Shown here piece by piece: positions 10,324 to 17,873 of a stretch of 64,000 nucleotides of DNA. How positions within the stretch are numbered: position 1 is the stretch's first letter; every line of letters begins with the position of its first letter. Source of the DNA: Elusimicrobia bacterium GWA2_62_23 (GTDB taxonomy: Bacteria; Elusimicrobiota; Elusimicrobia; Elusimicrobiales; UBA9959); assembly GCA_001799635.1 (NCBI GenBank), contig MGTV01000049.1:1-64000 (forward strand). Reading direction: 5' to 3'. A program made the translations under genes and the position numbers. Under the pieces are notes generated by a model that saw nothing but the letters and a program-made list of their open reading frames with translations, was not told the origin of the DNA and searched no databases.

Positions 10324-10755
10324 ATGAAAAAGCATCTGATGGCGGTGGCGGTGATGGCGACGGCGGCCTGCGCTCTGTACGCGCAGACGCCGCAGGCGCA
10401 GCAGCCGGAGGCTCCGGGAATAACCGTGGAAAAGATAACGGCGGCGGCCTCCGTGGAGAACCGTGAGCCGGTGGGAGAGTCGGCGGTTTTCCCCAAGGGG
10501 ACCGTACGCGTCTATGTCTGGACCAAGATAGCCGCGCTATCCGCTCCGGTGAAGATAAAACACGTCTACTATTACGAGGGCAGGAAAGCGGCCGAAGTGG
10601 AATTGGCCGTGAATTCCAGCCCTTACCGGGTATGGAGCAACAAGTCGGTAAGACCCGGCAACTGGAAAGTTGACGTTACCGACGAGGCCGGCACCGTGCT
10701 GGCCACGCTGGAGTTCTCGGTTACGTCGGAAGAGGCCGCCCAGCCCAACCCCTGA
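10324..10755 (+). CDS. Secreted DUF2914 protein
   Basis: Small exported protein of 143 residues. The signal peptide is about residues 1-22, with cleavage after an AxA-like LYA site. The mature part matches the DUF2914 pattern: a beta-rich domain with VYVWTKI near the start and the signature YRVWSNKSVRPGNWKVDV followed by F-V strands. DUF2914 domains often sit at the C-terminus of larger envelope proteins; here the domain stands alone. An AGGGGG lies about 10 nt before ATG. The gene is transcribed divergently from the alpha-2-macroglobulin operon and closed by its own terminator at 10773-10800. Molecular function is unknown for the family. Confidence 0.8.
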   Translation: MKKHLMAVAVMATAACALYAQTPQAQQPEAPGITVEKITAAASVENREPVGESAVFPKGTVRVYVWTKIAALSAPVKIKHVYYYEGRKAAEVELAVNSSPYRVWSNKSVRPGNWKVDVTDEAGTVLATLEFSVTSEEAAQPNP

Positions 10756-10772
10756 CAGACCGGACCGCACAT

Positions 10773-10800
10773 AAAAAGCCGCGCTTTAGCGCGGCTTTTT
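10773..10800 (+). terminator. Rho-independent terminator after the DUF2914 gene
   Basis: Stem AAAAAGCCGCGC (10773-10784), loop TTTA, then GCGCGGCTTTTT (10789-10800) running into further T residues. It shares the GCCGCGC core with the terminators at 65-95 and 10821-10851. Confidence 0.9.
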
Positions 10801-10820
10801 TGTTTTGTGGCCGCGCGGCA

Positions 10821-10851
10821 AATAAAAAAGCCGCGCGGGGGGCGCGGCTTT
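10821..10851 (-). terminator. Rho-independent terminator after the 65-residue ORF
   Basis: Stem AAAGCCGCGC (10827-10836) and GCGCGGCTTT (10842-10851) around five G, with an A-rich side at 10821-10829 that reads as a T-run on the minus strand. It lies just past the stop at 10868. Confidence 0.85.
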
Positions 10852-10867
10852 CCGGGGCGGCCGGGAT

Positions 10868-11065
10868 TCAGTTGAGGCTGCCTTCTCCGCGCCAGCTCTT
10901 GCCGGAGCGGCGGCGGGGGCCCATCACCCACATGTAGGCGCCGCCCTTGGGCTTAAGGCCGGGGGTGTCGGTACCGACGGAATGGCCGGGCGGGATGCGG
11001 ACTATCAGCTTCTCGCCTTTCTTCAGCTCTTCGCGGTCGTCTTTTTCGAAATTACAGGTCATCAT
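10868..11065 (-). CDS. Small hypothetical protein (65 aa)
   Basis: Short basic protein that I do not recognise. It contains a lysine/glutamate-rich stretch followed by IVRIPPGHSVGTDTPG and a C-terminal arginine/glycine patch. Support for a real gene: a GAGGA (11071-11075) 5-8 nt before two adjacent ATG codons, no competing frame, and a dedicated terminator directly behind it. The start is either ATG of the pair (11063-11065 or 11060-11062). No signal peptide or membrane segment. Confidence 0.6.
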   Translation of the reverse strand: MMTCNFEKDDREELKKGEKLIVRIPPGHSVGTDTPGLKPKGGAYMWVMGPRRRSGKSWRGEGSLN

Positions 11066-11184
11066 AACTTTCCTCTCAATAACGAACCAGTTCCCCCTAT
11101 ACCCATATACTATGAAATACCACCTCCGCCAGATAGGTCCAAAGGGCCCAGCCGGCCGGAGTTTTTGGGCCTATGCCGGCCTCG

Positions 11185-11523
11185 CTATTCCCCCTCCACC
11201 TGGCGCGCTATCTCGTCCAGGGCCTTGCCCATGTCCTCGTCCAGCGCGCGGGTAAAGCCGGCTATATAGCCGGCCGCCATCACCAGCACCAGCGCCGCGA
11301 AGGCCAGGAGCGGGCCGCGTTCTTTCAGGTACGCTTTCAGGGCGCCGCGGTTAAGGAACAGGTGGCAGAGCCCGGCCGCTACCAGCACCACCGCGAAGAC
11401 CTTGTGCACCGGGTGCACCCGGAACTGGAAAGCCATGGACTCGTTGAGCAGCATGAGCAGCCCGGAACTGGCCATGGCCATGAAGGCCGCGGCCATGGTG
11501 ACGCCGATAATTTTCCTGAACAT
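11185..11523 (-). CDS. DUF4405-like small membrane protein
   Basis: 112-residue protein with three hydrophobic helices (about 5-25, 41-58 and 71-90). The middle part HPVHKVFAVVLVAAGLCHLFLN followed by a lysine-rich turn resembles DUF4405, a cytochrome-b-like fold in which paired histidines may bind heme. The C-terminus is acidic and predicted soluble. A GGAGG lies about 5 nt before ATG. It follows uvsE by 29 bp on the same strand, so it is probably co-transcribed. A heme-binding or electron-transfer role is only a possibility. Confidence 0.65.
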   Translation of the reverse strand: MFRKIIGVTMAAAFMAMASSGLLMLLNESMAFQFRVHPVHKVFAVVLVAAGLCHLFLNRGALKAYLKERGPLLAFAALVLVMAAGYIAGFTRALDEDMGKALDEIARQVEGE

Positions 11524-11552
11524 TTTTCCTCCTGCTCCGCGCGGAGCGCCGC

Positions 11553-12452
11553 TTATTTGACCTTTTCCAGCTGTTCGCGCAGGCGGGCTATGGCCAGCTC
11601 TTTGGCTTTAGCCTCCACCTCTATGGTGATATCCAGGCCGCGCCAGCACTTGGGAAAATCTTTCATGTCTATGTAGTCGTGGTGCGGGCGCGGGTCTGAG
11701 TTCCCCCACCCGTCCCTCGGGCTGGAGAGGTGGAACAGCGGTTCCCGGTCCCAGGTCTTCAGGGCCCGGCGCGTGACCGCTTCAGGCGTCAGCGCGTCGG
11801 GCAGGCAGCGGTGGTGATGGACGTCGTACACGAAAGGCAGCTTATGCTCCTCGCAGAAAGGCAGCAGGTCGGCGGGGGCATAAATGCGGTCGTCGTTCTC
11901 GAAGGCGAGCCGCGAGCGCACGGCGGGGCTGAGCAGCTTCAGCGCCGCGCCGGCCCGGGCCAGGGCGGATTTCTTGTCGCCGTAGGCCCCGCCGCCGTGG
12001 ATGTTTATCACGTCGGCGCCTATCCAGCCGGCCACTTCGGCCTGGTATTCCAGTTCCTTTACCGACGACTCCGTGATCGCCGGCTTCTCGGCGCTGAGCA
12101 GGATGAACTGGTCGGGATGGAAGGTAAGGCGCATTTTCAGCCGCCGGGCCAGGGCGCCGCACTTTTCAAAATCCTTAATTATGCCCGGGCCGCCCGGCAG
12201 CTCCGCCAGCTCATAACCGGCCTTCGGGTGGGTCTTGAGCGGCAGGATCTGGCTGTTCACCCGGAAGCTGCCTATGCCGTTGGCCGCGCAGTATTGCAGT
12301 GCCCGCTCCAGGGCCGCCGCGTTCGCCCGGCAGAGTCCGGCCAGCCTGGCGCGGCGCTGCGCCGGCTTGAGCTTGAGGGCGTAGAGCGCGGTGGTGACCG
12401 GGAACTTTATGGGTTCGGCGGCGAATTTACAGCAGAGGCCCAACCGTATCAT
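11553..12452 (-). CDS. uvsE: UV damage endonuclease UvsE/UVDE
   Basis: Putative UV DNA damage endonuclease of 299 residues with a TIM-barrel fold. It nicks DNA 5' of cyclobutane dimers and 6-4 photoproducts in an alternative excision pathway. Recognisable family blocks are MIRLGLCC at the N-terminus, FRVNSQILPL, LTFHPDQFILLS, NIHGGGAYGDK, FENDD and YDVHHHRC, which supply the His/Glu/Asp metal ligands. The ATG at 12450-12452 shares one base with the stop of the upstream nitroreductase (TGATG). The frame stays open further upstream to 12677, but the extra 75 residues overlap the nitroreductase and are not part of the family. Operon with the nitroreductase and the DUF4405 gene. Confidence 0.92.
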   Translation of the reverse strand: MIRLGLCCKFAAEPIKFPVTTALYALKLKPAQRRARLAGLCRANAAALERALQYCAANGIGSFRVNSQILPLKTHPKAGYELAELPGGPGIIKDFEKCGALARRLKMRLTFHPDQFILLSAEKPAITESSVKELEYQAEVAGWIGADVINIHGGGAYGDKKSALARAGAALKLLSPAVRSRLAFENDDRIYAPADLLPFCEEHKLPFVYDVHHHRCLPDALTPEAVTRRALKTWDREPLFHLSSPRDGWGNSDPRPHHDYIDMKDFPKCWRGLDITIEVEAKAKELAIARLREQLEKVK

Positions 12453-13006
12453 CAGTCCAGGTAGTTCACCAGGTCCTTCTTCCTGGGCAGCGCGCGGCTG
12501 GGCCGCTGGGCCTTGTAGCCGAGCGTCACGGCGTAGAAAGGCTCGTACCCGTCGGGGATACCCAGCAGAGGCCGTTCCGCCTCCAGCGAAAAATAGTAGC
12601 GGGCCAGGCCTATCCAGCAGGAGCCTATGTCCAGGCTTTCGGCGGCCAGCAGCATGTTCTGTATGGCGGCCGCGCAATCCACCTTAGGCGACATGGCCCC
12701 CAGGCGGGTGGACACCACCACCACGGTGGGCGCCTTATAGAAGATGTGCAGGTCGGGATTCTGTCCCATCTTCTTTATCCAATCGGTGTCCTGGGCTGCC
12801 ATCAGTTCCTTGCTCTTGTCACTGATGCGGTCCAGCAGCTCCCGGTTGCGGATCACGGTGAAGTGCCAGGGCTGCTCGTTGTGGGCGCTCGGCGCGTAGG
12901 CGCCGGCCTCCAGGATGGCGGCCAGTTCGGCGTCCTTTATCTGGTCGGGCAGGTACCTTCTTATGCTGCGGCGGCTTTTTATGACTTCCAGGACCGGGTT
13001 TTTCAT
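12452..13006 (-). CDS. Nitroreductase family protein
   Basis: 184-residue FMN-dependent oxidoreductase of the nitroreductase superfamily. The N-terminal SRRSIRRYLPDQI supplies the phosphate-binding Arg/Ser residues, APSAHNEQPWHFTVI is the second FMN motif, and IGSCWIGLARYYF with LGIPDGYEPFYAVTLGYK forms the C-terminal FMN-contacting part. AGGAAGG precedes the ATG. A possible promoter on the minus strand is TTGCCA (13059-13064), 17 bp, TAGAAA (13036-13041), back to back with the 13086-13113 promoter. The substrate cannot be read from sequence. First gene of the uvsE operon. Confidence 0.9.
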   Translation of the reverse strand: MKNPVLEVIKSRRSIRRYLPDQIKDAELAAILEAGAYAPSAHNEQPWHFTVIRNRELLDRISDKSKELMAAQDTDWIKKMGQNPDLHIFYKAPTVVVVSTRLGAMSPKVDCAAAIQNMLLAAESLDIGSCWIGLARYYFSLEAERPLLGIPDGYEPFYAVTLGYKAQRPSRALPRKKDLVNYLD

Positions 13007-13085
13007 GGGTCACCTTCCTGAGGCTGTATTCCTACTTTCTACCAAATGGAGGAGGCCTTGGCAACCGGCACTGCCCCTCCGGCCC

Positions 13086-13113
13086 TTGACATCTCTCAAC
13101 CTTGCCTTATACT
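13086..13113 (+). promoter_or_regulatory. Sigma-70-type promoter placing the start at or next to the ATG
   Basis: TTGACA (13086-13091), 16-bp spacer, TATACT (13108-13113). The expected transcription start (13119-13122) is within a few bases of the ATG at 13123, and no Shine-Dalgarno sequence is present. The mRNA is probably leaderless. Confidence 0.8.
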
Positions 13114-13122
13114 ATTAATACT

Positions 13123-15063
13123 ATGAAAAAGATCTCCTATCTTTTAACGCTTTCCATATTTTCGGTCGCGCTGGCCGCGCCCGCCCTGGCGGAGCTGACG
13201 GGAGAAGATGTCACCAAAGTCAATGTCTGCAAACAGAACATAGAGGAAGGCGTCCTTTCCCCCAAAGAAGCGGAAAAATGCGTTAAGACCTATTTCTACC
13301 CCGACTCCGATCTCTACAGGGAAATGAAGACGGAAGACCAGGACTCCCTTAACTATATACTGAAGTACAACGGCGTGATCACGGAACTGGGTGAATTCTT
13401 CAGGGAGAAGCCGGAGGAATGCCATATCCGCCAACGCTTCGTAGACATCCTGGACTACTCCCGCTACGAGAAGGGCTGCCTGCTCTGCGACCTGCAGATG
13501 GCCCCCCAGCCGGAAAAGATGTTCCCCTGGATCGGGAAATACTACAACGGGTCCCTGCAGGGCGCCCAGAAGATGTCCCTTACCTGGGCCAACGCCGGCG
13601 CCCCGCGCGCCGCCATGCTGAACAATTTTTCAGTGAACCAGGCCCGCTGGCAGCAGATGACCATTTCCGAGCGCACGGCCGTGATCATGGCCGAGACCGC
13701 TTTCTCCGGGCGAAAAAACTACCCGCCGGAGCTGACCAGCTGCTGGATAGTGGACGAAGACCCCGTCTCCTACATGCGCCACAATATCCCCCAGGACGTC
13801 CTTAACGCTATAGAGGCTTATAAAGCCAGGCTGATGCCCGCCGCCGCCGGAGCGGCCGGTGGCAAGGCGGGCGGCACCGGCCCCGACAGTTCCCGGTTCG
13901 CGGCCGCCAACGCCAAGATAAAGGCCGCTACCGGCAAGGACGGCGACACCCTGGCCCTGCTGGGCGAGATGTTCGACAAGAACACCATCCCGGCCCGCAA
14001 CGTAGAGCCCTTTGCCAAGCCCAAGCCCGCCCCGGCCAAACCCCCGGCGGCCAAGCCCGGCGCGGCCGCGGCCAAATACGAGCTGCCGGTGGACAAACTC
14101 CCCATGGTAGCCACGGAACTCAAAACCCGGATGCTGGGCGGCAAGAGCGCCATGGATGGCAAGCCGCGCAAGGCCGCCTTCGAAGGTACGCCCTGGGAGG
14201 ACGAGGCTTTAAAGTTCTACACCGCCAAGGGCAAGGACGGTAAGCCCCTGCATGACCTGAACTTCCAGGTGTTGCCCATGGCCAAGAGCACCAACGGCGG
14301 CTACTGCCCGCAGCACGCGAAAAACGGCTGCGGCAAGGATTTCCCCGCCGGCAGCATAGCGGTCAACAAAACCCTGATAGAGGCCTGGATGAAGAAGAAC
14401 AAGGTCACGGCCGAGCGGCTCGCCAAAGACCCCAAGCTTATGGACCGCCTGGGCCGCCACCTGTACATGGTGATGGTGCATGAAGGCCCCGTACACGAAG
14501 TGCGCCAGGACCAGTTCTACATCGCCAATGGCGTGGACAATAAGAAGATCCTGGACAAGGAAGCCATGGCCTTCGGGCTCTCCGGTCTGTCCCTGATGAA
14601 TAAGTTCAACGGCCCCGAGGGGGCGCTGTACCGCCGCGAAGCCTCTGAGTTCGACCTAAAAACGGTTAAGGCCGTGAAGGACGGCGGCTTCCGCGGAATA
14701 AAGGGATTCGTCCGCTACTACGATCTGGAAGGCGTGCAGGGCGTCGGCGCCAAGACCATAAAGCAGCTGGAGTACGGCCTTAAAGACATGGAACTGCGCA
14801 AGACCGACGCGGCCTACGGCTCCGCCCCCAGGGACCCCGACAACTGCTCCTGGTACGTGGTCCGCAACTGCACCGATGCGCAGCTGCTCAGCATGACGCA
14901 GAAGGCCTATCCCTGGTACGAGACCGCCATTACGCGGCAGAAGTCAGAGACGGCCATGCTCAACGCCGTACTGGAGCAGCAGATAAACCGGAGTTCCCTG
15001 TCCAAGCGGCTCAAGGCCAAGAAGATCAAGGAACTCAGGGAACTGAACGGAGAGGGACTGTGA
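13123..15063 (+). CDS. Large secreted protein of unknown function
   Basis: 646-residue exported protein; signal peptide about residues 1-23 (cleavage after ALA). The start at 13123 is chosen because MKKISYLLTLSIF begins a classic signal sequence. The N-terminal half has several cysteines (CHIRQRF, KGCLLCDLQ). A low-complexity Ala/Pro/Lys linker (about 295-325) leads to a C-terminal half with VMVHEGPVHEVRQ, an HExxxH arrangement, and a following KEAMAFGLSGLSLM helix. This recalls a zinc peptidase but does not fit canonical HExxH. I do not recognise the family. The gene for a second secreted protein follows 26 bp later. Confidence 0.75.
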   Translation: MKKISYLLTLSIFSVALAAPALAELTGEDVTKVNVCKQNIEEGVLSPKEAEKCVKTYFYPDSDLYREMKTEDQDSLNYILKYNGVITELGEFFREKPEECHIRQRFVDILDYSRYEKGCLLCDLQMAPQPEKMFPWIGKYYNGSLQGAQKMSLTWANAGAPRAAMLNNFSVNQARWQQMTISERTAVIMAETAFSGRKNYPPELTSCWIVDEDPVSYMRHNIPQDVLNAIEAYKARLMPAAAGAAGGKAGGTGPDSSRFAAANAKIKAATGKDGDTLALLGEMFDKNTIPARNVEPFAKPKPAPAKPPAAKPGAAAAKYELPVDKLPMVATELKTRMLGGKSAMDGKPRKAAFEGTPWEDEALKFYTAKGKDGKPLHDLNFQVLPMAKSTNGGYCPQHAKNGCGKDFPAGSIAVNKTLIEAWMKKNKVTAERLAKDPKLMDRLGRHLYMVMVHEGPVHEVRQDQFYIANGVDNKKILDKEAMAFGLSGLSLMNKFNGPEGALYRREASEFDLKTVKAVKDGGFRGIKGFVRYYDLEGVQGVGAKTIKQLEYGLKDMELRKTDAAYGSAPRDPDNCSWYVVRNCTDAQLLSMTQKAYPWYETAITRQKSETAMLNAVLEQQINRSSLSKRLKAKKIKELRELNGEGL

Positions 15064-15089
15064 CTTTACAGCTTTTACGGAGAATTAAA

Positions 15090-15650
15090 ATGATAAAAAT
15101 ACTCGCGCTGCTCGTGACCCTGGCCCCGGCCGTCTGCGCCGGCGAGGCCGCGCCCCCCGCTATGGAAAAATTCGTCTGCGACGGGAACGTCTTCACCGCC
15201 ATGGTACCTTCGGATTGGGAGAAGGAAGAAGAGATCATCGCCGGCCGGCAGGAAAAACAATACGGCGTGGACCTCTACTCCCCCGGAGAAAAGCCCGCCG
15301 GCGCGGTCTCGCTCATCTACTTCGGGCCGGACCACCCGCGCTTCAAGACCTGGGAGAAATACCTGGCCACGCTCAGGGACACCAAGGACGGCATCCAGGG
15401 CGAAGTGGTGGGCAAGCTGACCGACACCGTGGTGAACAACCGCTACGCCAAGACCTTCGACAAGAAGACCTTCGCCTTCATACCGCCCTACGCCCCGGAA
15501 CCGGAAAAGATAGAGATGCTGGAGCGGTACGTGATAATACCGGCCAAGAAGGGCTTCTACGCGCTGAGTTTCAAGTCGCCCAAGGGCGAGGCCAAGAGGC
15601 ACCTGGCGGTTTTCGAGAAGATACTGAAGAGTTTCAAGCCGGCCCGCTGA
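15090..15650 (+). CDS. Secreted PsbP-like single-domain protein
   Basis: 186-residue exported protein with a signal peptide ending near AVCAGEA. The mature part begins with a short strand and the AMVPSDWEKEEE motif, followed by alternating strands and a C-terminal amphipathic helix (HLAVFEKILKSFKPA), as in PsbP-like or DUF1795-like stress proteins. The start at 15090 is preferred over an upstream frame extension because CGGAG (15078-15082) is properly spaced and the signal peptide begins there. Its last 17 bp overlap the convergent gene at 15634. A related two-module protein is encoded at 50376-51383. Function unknown. Confidence 0.7.
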   Translation: MIKILALLVTLAPAVCAGEAAPPAMEKFVCDGNVFTAMVPSDWEKEEEIIAGRQEKQYGVDLYSPGEKPAGAVSLIYFGPDHPRFKTWEKYLATLRDTKDGIQGEVVGKLTDTVVNNRYAKTFDKKTFAFIPPYAPEPEKIEMLERYVIIPAKKGFYALSFKSPKGEAKRHLAVFEKILKSFKPAR

Positions 15651-16323
15651 CGCGGGGCAGCTTCAGCAAAGAGTAAGGCTTAGGGCGCCGCTTCACCAGC
15701 GGCGCCTTATTTTCCCCCACCAGCTCGGCCTCCACCAGCAGGGAATCGGCCCTGGCGAGCCGGCGCTCCTGGCCGTGGGCGAGGATATTGTAGTGGCGCG
15801 CGGCGTCCAGCCTGCGCCCGACGTAAAATACGTCCTTCGGGGAATCCAGCCAGCCGGGCTTGAGCGCCGAAACCGGCAGCGGCGCGGAATATTCCCGCAA
15901 GGTCTTCTCCCCCCGCCCGTTGTAATAGAATTCGAAATAACTGCGCGCCAGTTCGCCGTAAGTGCGGTACACGGGCTCGCGGTAGCGCAGGCCGCAGAAA
16001 TGCGACTGCGCCACGGCGCCCCAGCGCCCGTTCTCGGTGAACGGGGCTATCACGTGGTCGTCGTCCCTGGGATTGGCCCGCAGGTCCAGCAGCAGGGCGC
16101 GGCGGCCGTGCAGCAGGAAAGCCGCGGCGGCCAGCATGGCGCCCTCTATGCAGTGCGCCCGGCCCCGCTTCAGCACTTCAAGCGGGGACAGGCAGGTGTT
16201 CTTAGGGGAATCGTTGTAGGCCAGGCCGCAGTCCAGGAACGCCTGCACCTTTTGGGGCGTATCCAGCCGCCGCAGTACAGCCAGCAGCCGGGACGGGAAG
16301 TTCCTGAAAGCGGAAAGGGTCAC
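15634..16323 (-). CDS. Transglutaminase-like cysteine protein
   Basis: About 229 residues with a transglutaminase-like core: GRAHCIEGAMLAAAAFL contains the putative nucleophilic Cys, DDDHVIAPF the His, and the following RWGAVAQSHF region may carry the third residue. There is no signal peptide, so it is predicted cytoplasmic. Two GTG starts are possible. The one at 16321-16323 overlaps the regulator stop as GTGA, the usual coupling pattern, and is chosen. The one at 16345-16347 would add eight residues. It is the last gene after the kinase/regulator pair. Substrate unknown; such domains may be peptidases or non-catalytic. Confidence 0.65.
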   Translation of the reverse strand: MTLSAFRNFPSRLLAVLRRLDTPQKVQAFLDCGLAYNDSPKNTCLSPLEVLKRGRAHCIEGAMLAAAAFLLHGRRALLLDLRANPRDDDHVIAPFTENGRWGAVAQSHFCGLRYREPVYRTYGELARSYFEFYYNGRGEKTLREYSAPLPVSALKPGWLDSPKDVFYVGRRLDAARHYNILAHGQERRLARADSLLVEAELVGENKAPLVKRRPKPYSLLKLPRVSGPA

Positions 16324-16739
16324 TCTTTTTTCTTCTTCACTTTCCACGGCCGCGCGGAAGGCTTGCCGCCCGCGCTATCCGCGGCCTCCACGGCGCCCAG
16401 CACTATCTCGCGCAGGCGGGCCAGGTCGAAAGGCTTGGTCACGTAGCCGCTGGCGCCTATGCTCAGGGTCTTCAGGGCGGTGTCCAGGTCCTCGTCACCG
16501 GTCAGCATCCAGACCAGCGGCGGCACGGACATGTTCCCTATGGCTTCCAGCACCTCCATGCCGGACTTGCCCGGCATCTTGATGTCCAGGAAGACCAGCA
16601 GGGGTTTTTCCCGTTTGATTATCTCCAGCGCCACGTCGCCGTCCGGGGCCGTAAAGACCTCGTAATGCTGTTCGAAAGCGGTTTTGGTGACGAAAAGGAT
16701 GTTCTCCTCGTCGTCCACTATCAGTATCTTGTGTTTCAT
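16320..16739 (-). CDS. Single-domain response regulator (CheY-like)
   Basis: 139-residue receiver domain with no output domain. The acidic pocket is IVDDEEN (Asp9/Asp10), the phospho-acceptor Asp52 lies in FLDIKMPGKSG, the switch Thr80 in MLTGDED, and Lys102 in VTKPFD. A short basic tail (about 125-139) ends the protein. The ATG at 16739 has GGGAG about 9 nt upstream. It lies 28 bp behind the histidine kinase gene and is its probable partner. The output may be by protein-protein contact, possibly with the coupled transglutaminase-like protein. Confidence 0.92.
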   Translation of the reverse strand: MKHKILIVDDEENILFVTKTAFEQHYEVFTAPDGDVALEIIKREKPLLVFLDIKMPGKSGMEVLEAIGNMSVPPLVWMLTGDEDLDTALKTLSIGASGYVTKPFDLARLREIVLGAVEAADSAGGKPSARPWKVKKKKE

Positions 16740-16767
16740 AATTGATTCTCCCAAAGATCGGACGCGG

Positions 16768-17835
16768 CTACTCCGCCGGCCGCAGCAGCGCCGGCAGCTC
16801 GAAGAAGAAGCGGGAGCCTTTGCCTTTTTCGCTCGAGATCTCCAGGCGGCTGCCGTGGAGTTCCAGCAGGTCGTTGCAGATCTTGAGTCCCATGCCGAAC
16901 CCGGCGGCCTGCATCTGTCCTTCTTCCGTCCTGTAGAAACCGGCCGTGATCTTTTTCATGTCGTCCAGCGAGATCCCTATGCCCGAATCCTCCACGGAAA
17001 AAATAACTTTACCGCCGGAGGCCGCGGGGGCTTCTATGCTCACAGTTATGCTCCCGTCCCGCCGGGTGTATTTAACGGCGTTGCCGATAAGGTTGCTGAT
17101 CACCAGCGCCAGCGCCTCCCGGTCCCCGCTGACCATGACCGGGGTCTGCGGCATGCTGGTTTCCAGCTCTATGCCTTTCTGGTCCAGCAACTCCCGCATC
17201 GGTTCGACGGCGGCCGCCGCCAGTTCCCGCAGCGCCACCGGGTGTCTCTCTATCTTGAAGCGGCCTTCTTCCATCCGGGCCTCGTTCAGGATGCTCTTAA
17301 CGTAGATCGTAAGGTTATGCAGGGACGACTCCATAGACGAATAGATCCGGCCCTTGGCCGCAGCCCCGCCCTCGGGATCCATCTCCTTAAGGAGGAAGAG
17401 TCCGGCGGAAAGCCCGGTAAGCGAATTATTGAACTCATGGCTGACGGTGTGGATCATGGCGGATTTCAATTTGGAGACGGCCCGCTCCCGGGTGATTATC
17501 ACCTTGAGTTCGTTGAGCAGCAGCACCAGCAGCGAAAAGAAGGACAGCCGGACCACGGCGTTCCAGAGCACGACGTTGAACTGGTCCTGGAAGCCCGGCA
17601 GGAAGAGGCGCTCGTCGGTGATCCAGACCAGCACTCCAGCCGCCGCCGCGGCCAGCCCCCAGCCGCGGCTGCCCCGCCAGGTCAGCACGAAGATCGGCAG
17701 GAAGTAAAAAATATCCACGGAGATCTCGTTGCGCAGGTAATAGTCAGCGCCGGATACCGCGCTGAACAGCAGGGCCCCGGTAACCAGGGCCCGCGCCCTG
17801 GTACCGAGCAGCATTTCGTATATCTTCTTGGCCAT
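16768..17835 (-). CDS. Membrane sensor histidine kinase
   Basis: 355-residue kinase with about four N-terminal membrane helices (roughly 15-32, 42-54, 60-73, 88-108) joined by very short loops, so it probably senses a signal within or at the membrane. The HisKA H-box is IHTVSHEFNNSLTG with His133. The HATPase domain shows the N-box (LIGNAVKYTRRDGS), G1 (VEDSGIGIS) and G2 (GFGMGLKICNDLLELHG). It is followed by a single-domain response regulator. It lies 38 bp after DUF1015 on the same strand, so it may be read through from the serC-serA unit, but its function need not relate to serine synthesis. Confidence 0.93.
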   Translation of the reverse strand: MAKKIYEMLLGTRARALVTGALLFSAVSGADYYLRNEISVDIFYFLPIFVLTWRGSRGWGLAAAAAGVLVWITDERLFLPGFQDQFNVVLWNAVVRLSFFSLLVLLLNELKVIITRERAVSKLKSAMIHTVSHEFNNSLTGLSAGLFLLKEMDPEGGAAAKGRIYSSMESSLHNLTIYVKSILNEARMEEGRFKIERHPVALRELAAAAVEPMRELLDQKGIELETSMPQTPVMVSGDREALALVISNLIGNAVKYTRRDGSITVSIEAPAASGGKVIFSVEDSGIGISLDDMKKITAGFYRTEEGQMQAAGFGMGLKICNDLLELHGSRLEISSEKGKGSRFFFELPALLRPAE

Positions 17836-17873
17836 AGGAACCCACCACCGCCCCGGCCCTCACCCTCGGCGCC

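Noticed and set aside
12453-12677. Upstream extension of uvsE
   Set aside because: Overlaps the nitroreductase gene in another frame and is not homologous to UVDE proteins; the coupled ATG at 12450-12452 is better.
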